In this document: piece by piece, positions 62,130 to 64,000 of the stretch
How the letters are laid out: each line of letters opens with the position of its first letter
How positions within the stretch are numbered: position 1 is the first letter of the stretch
DNA from: an uncultured Alphaproteobacteria bacterium
GTDB taxonomy: Bacteria > Pseudomonadota > Alphaproteobacteria > HIMB59 > GCA-002718135
Assembly (NCBI GenBank): GCA_902615845.1
Contig: CACMQS010000001.1
Span: forward strand, 62,001-126,000
Length of the DNA stretch: 64,000 nucleotides
Direction: 5' to 3'
Translations under genes and position numbers: made by a program
The notes under the pieces: generated by a model
Seen by the model: the letters and a program-made list of their open reading frames with translations, nothing else
What the model was told of the DNA's origin: nothing
Database searches by the model: none

Positions 62130-63617
62130 TCACCAAATATTATTCAATGACTCTCTTAATTTTTTATATTTTTGATATTTATTATTAAGATATTTGGATT
62201 GTTTTCTTTGGGGTGTGTAGATATGACCAATATTTTGGTGATTGTTAATTAATTTTTTTAAATCTTTTTTATGCAAATAACTATCAATTAAAAATGCAAT
62301 ACCTAACGCACCTAGTTCGGAATTAGTTAAAATTTTAACTTTAATATTTAAAACATTTGAAATTAATTGAGGTAATACTTTACTTTTTGATGCACCTCCT
62401 GCAAGATAAAGACTGTCTTTGGTTTTAAATTTATTCGCATAACAATCCTTAATAGATAATGCTAAACCCTCATAACAAGCAGTCATAATATCAAAATTAT
62501 TATGATGTGGTAAAATTCCAAAAATTTCAGCTTTAGAATTTAAATTTACAAATGGAGATATAGAACCTCCATAGTTTATGTAAGGAAGAAATACCAATGA
62601 ATTTTCTGGATATTTAAAAGTTAAATATTTTTTTTCAAAGTTATTAATTATTTTAATTTTATCTGAATACTTTTTTGAATTTTTATAAAAATTATCAATG
62701 ATCCAATCAATATTAGTTGTACCTGCAACATTTATTTTAGTTTCTAACCATGTATTATTTAAAGAAGCAAAAAATAAACCTGAACCATCTTGAGAAATTT
62801 TCGAATTATTTTTAACTATGATATTATGACATGTAGTTCCAATAATACTTATTTTTTTGTTATGATTAATTCCACCAGCTCCTAGAATAGAAGCTATTAC
62901 ATCACCACATCCTATAATGACTGGAGTACCAACTTTTAAACTTGTTAATTTTGATGCACTCTTAGTAACGTATCCACCTAATTCATTTGATTTTTTTATT
63001 TCTGGGAAAAACTTAAAATATTTAGTACTTAGGTTAAAAATTTTGAAGATTTTTTTTGATAATTTTTTATTTTTTATATCTCCTGGGTATACTGAAACTT
63101 CTGTTTCATCATTATTTATATTCCCTGTTAATTTAAATCTTAACCAATCTTTACAGGTTAGGATGTATTTAATTTTCTTTAAATTTTCACTTTCAAATTT
63201 AGTCATCCACTTCAGGATAGGTATAGTACAGCCATATTGCGTGATAGAGCCTGTAATTTTATAAATTTGATCAAATATTTTTTTATTACTGAAAATTTTT
63301 TGGCTTCTTGTGTCATTCCACAAAATTGCATTTCTTACTGGTTTATTTGTATTATTGATAGACCAAAATCCGACCATATTTCCAGTTATGCCTAAACCAA
63401 CAATTGATTTTGACTGAATTTTAGATTTTTTTATTAAAAGTTTAATACATTTTGCGGTAAGTGACCAAAATTTTTCCATTTCAATTTCAGATTTACCAAA
63501 TTTATCAGTTACGACTGGATTTTTTACACTATGAGAATTTATTTGTTTGAAATTTGTATTGAAAATTACAGTCTTTATTACTGAAGTCCCAGCATCAATT
63601 GCAAGATAATATTTCAA
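62130..63617 (-). CDS. FGGY-family carbohydrate kinase
   Basis: A 495-residue ATP-dependent sugar kinase. It opens with YYLAIDAGTSVIKTVIFN, with the actin-like phosphate loop. ILWNDTRS and IGCGDVIASILGAGG follow, with the C-terminal LAGGASKSKVLPQLISN. The family phosphorylates xylulose, fuculose, glycerol or related sugars. Its place upstream of the sugar ABC genes suggests that it phosphorylates the imported sugar; the exact substrate is open. Confidence 0.88.
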   Translation of the reverse strand: MKYYLAIDAGTSVIKTVIFNTNFKQINSHSVKNPVVTDKFGKSEIEMEKFWSLTAKCIKLLIKKSKIQSKSIVGLGITGNMVGFWSINNTNKPVRNAILWNDTRSQKIFSNKKIFDQIYKITGSITQYGCTIPILKWMTKFESENLKKIKYILTCKDWLRFKLTGNINNDETEVSVYPGDIKNKKLSKKIFKIFNLSTKYFKFFPEIKKSNELGGYVTKSASKLTSLKVGTPVIIGCGDVIASILGAGGINHNKKISIIGTTCHNIIVKNNSKISQDGSGLFFASLNNTWLETKINVAGTTNIDWIIDNFYKNSKKYSDKIKIINNFEKKYLTFKYPENSLVFLPYINYGGSISPFVNLNSKAEIFGILPHHNNFDIMTACYEGLALSIKDCYANKFKTKDSLYLAGGASKSKVLPQLISNVLNIKVKILTNSELGALGIAFLIDSYLHKKDLKKLINNHQNIGHIYTPQRKQSKYLNNKYQKYKKLRESLNNIW

Positions 63618-63633
63618 ATTTTATCTCTTAAGT

Positions 63634-63813
63634 TTACAGCCACGAATAACCAACACAAACCAAAGCTATAATTAAAAAAAAATTCATAACTCTTTTTCTA
63701 TTTTTAACTTGTTGATCATCTAAATTTTTATTTCTAGAGAGATAATATACATAACATCCGATTGCGAATGCTACAAATCCTCCAAGATAGGCATACCATT
63801 GTAAGTCAGTCAT
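63634..63813 (-). CDS. Small two-helix membrane protein, 59 residues
   Basis: An open frame on the minus strand starts ATG 63813 (MTDLQWYAYLGGFVAFAIG) and ends TAA 63634. Two hydrophobic helices (about 6-24 and 43-58) surround a charged loop (SRNKNLDDQQVKNRKRV). The stop lies 16 bases upstream of the kinase start, so it may be in the same transcript. The function is unknown. Beyond it, 63814-64000 is AT-rich without a gene I can support. Confidence 0.5.
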   Translation of the reverse strand: MTDLQWYAYLGGFVAFAIGCYVYYLSRNKNLDDQQVKNRKRVMNFFLIIALVCVGYSWL

Positions 63814-64000
63814 TTATTAATATTATATATTATTATATAAAAATATTATCAAATACAGAAAGCAACATTTACTTTAAAATATTACAAACATTGCTAATTA
63901 TTGATTAATGTGAGCTATGTATAAATTTTACAAGACTTATTTAATCAATTTTTATAAGGATAATTTTTTAATTTTAAAAATATGATATGAAAAAAGATTC

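Noticed and set aside
1-64000. CRISPR arrays and insertion sequences
   Set aside because: No regularly spaced repeats and no transposase-like protein were seen. The only repeat families noted are the 37-38 bp pair and gene duplications.
63987-64000. Possible gene start (ATGAAAAAAGA) at the right edge
   Set aside because: Only four codons are visible and there is no clear ribosome site.

Overview
The window is very AT-rich, gene-dense DNA with short or overlapping gene junctions. It looks like the chromosome of a streamlined marine alphaproteobacterium of the SAR11/Pelagibacterales or HIMB59/AEGEAN-169 type. The inference rests on base composition, on a DmdA that closely resembles the Pelagibacter enzyme as I remember it, on a gcvTHP operon behind a tandem glycine riboswitch, and on osmolyte, DMSP and sugar chemistry typical of surface-ocean bacterioplankton. 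Exact placement needs a marker-gene tree.

Left part (1-31.7 kb), mostly metabolism. The 5' end of a MATE transporter and rlmJ lead into cspA, a small EF-hand protein, a DjlA-like J protein, a threonine/serine dehydratase and anmK. A candidate hairpin RNA at about 4.7 kb precedes a deaminase. Next come glycine riboswitch-gcvT-gcvH-gcvP, a site-2 protease and a MazG-like pyrophosphohydrolase. The cysE-cysK-cystathionine lyase/synthase operon, a mandelate-racemase-like enzyme, a thioesterase, a bile-acid symporter-family protein, a PhyH dioxygenase, an ABC-2 exporter, an antenna-less photolyase-like flavoprotein, PsiE, a DCC protein, an FAA-family hydratase, a sulfotransferase and a class IV aminotransferase follow. 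An MFS carrier, a beta-hydroxyacid dehydrogenase, dmdA, two tandem DMT carriers, a GH127 arabinofuranosidase and an L-2-keto-3-deoxyarabonate dehydratase complete this part. DmdA and the glycine cleavage system both feed one-carbon units into tetrahydrofolate. GH127 and the dehydratase suggest use of L-arabinose-containing glycans.

Middle (31.7-39.9 kb), signalling and membrane. Two class III nucleotide cyclases flank an MscS channel with a C-terminal cyclic-nucleotide-binding domain and a Kv-type potassium channel. This looks like a self-contained second-messenger-gated ion module. Two duplicated small membrane proteins, a peroxiredoxin-like protein and another membrane protein follow.

Accessory segment (39.9-47.4 kb). 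A lone tyrosine recombinase with an inverted repeat at its 5' end, a sirtuin, and a 30-codon fragment resembling the start of a phage terminase small subunit precede an unusual run of small proteins. These are a rhodanese, a secreted protein, a SnoaL-like protein and at least five ferredoxin-like (ABM-type) proteins, including a duplicated pair and a third decayed copy. Two copies of a 37-38 bp promoter-like repeat sit at either end of its left half.

Right part (47.4-64 kb). A GMC oxidoreductase, a DMT carrier, an AlkB-type monooxygenase, a one-domain sodium channel with an atypical selectivity filter and a bactofilin are followed by a complete urease operon (ureDABCEFG, minus strand). Upstream of it lie tRNA-Arg(CCT), a sugar ABC transporter (two permeases plus binding protein, no ATPase in view) and an FGGY kinase. 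The last 187 bases hold no gene I can support.
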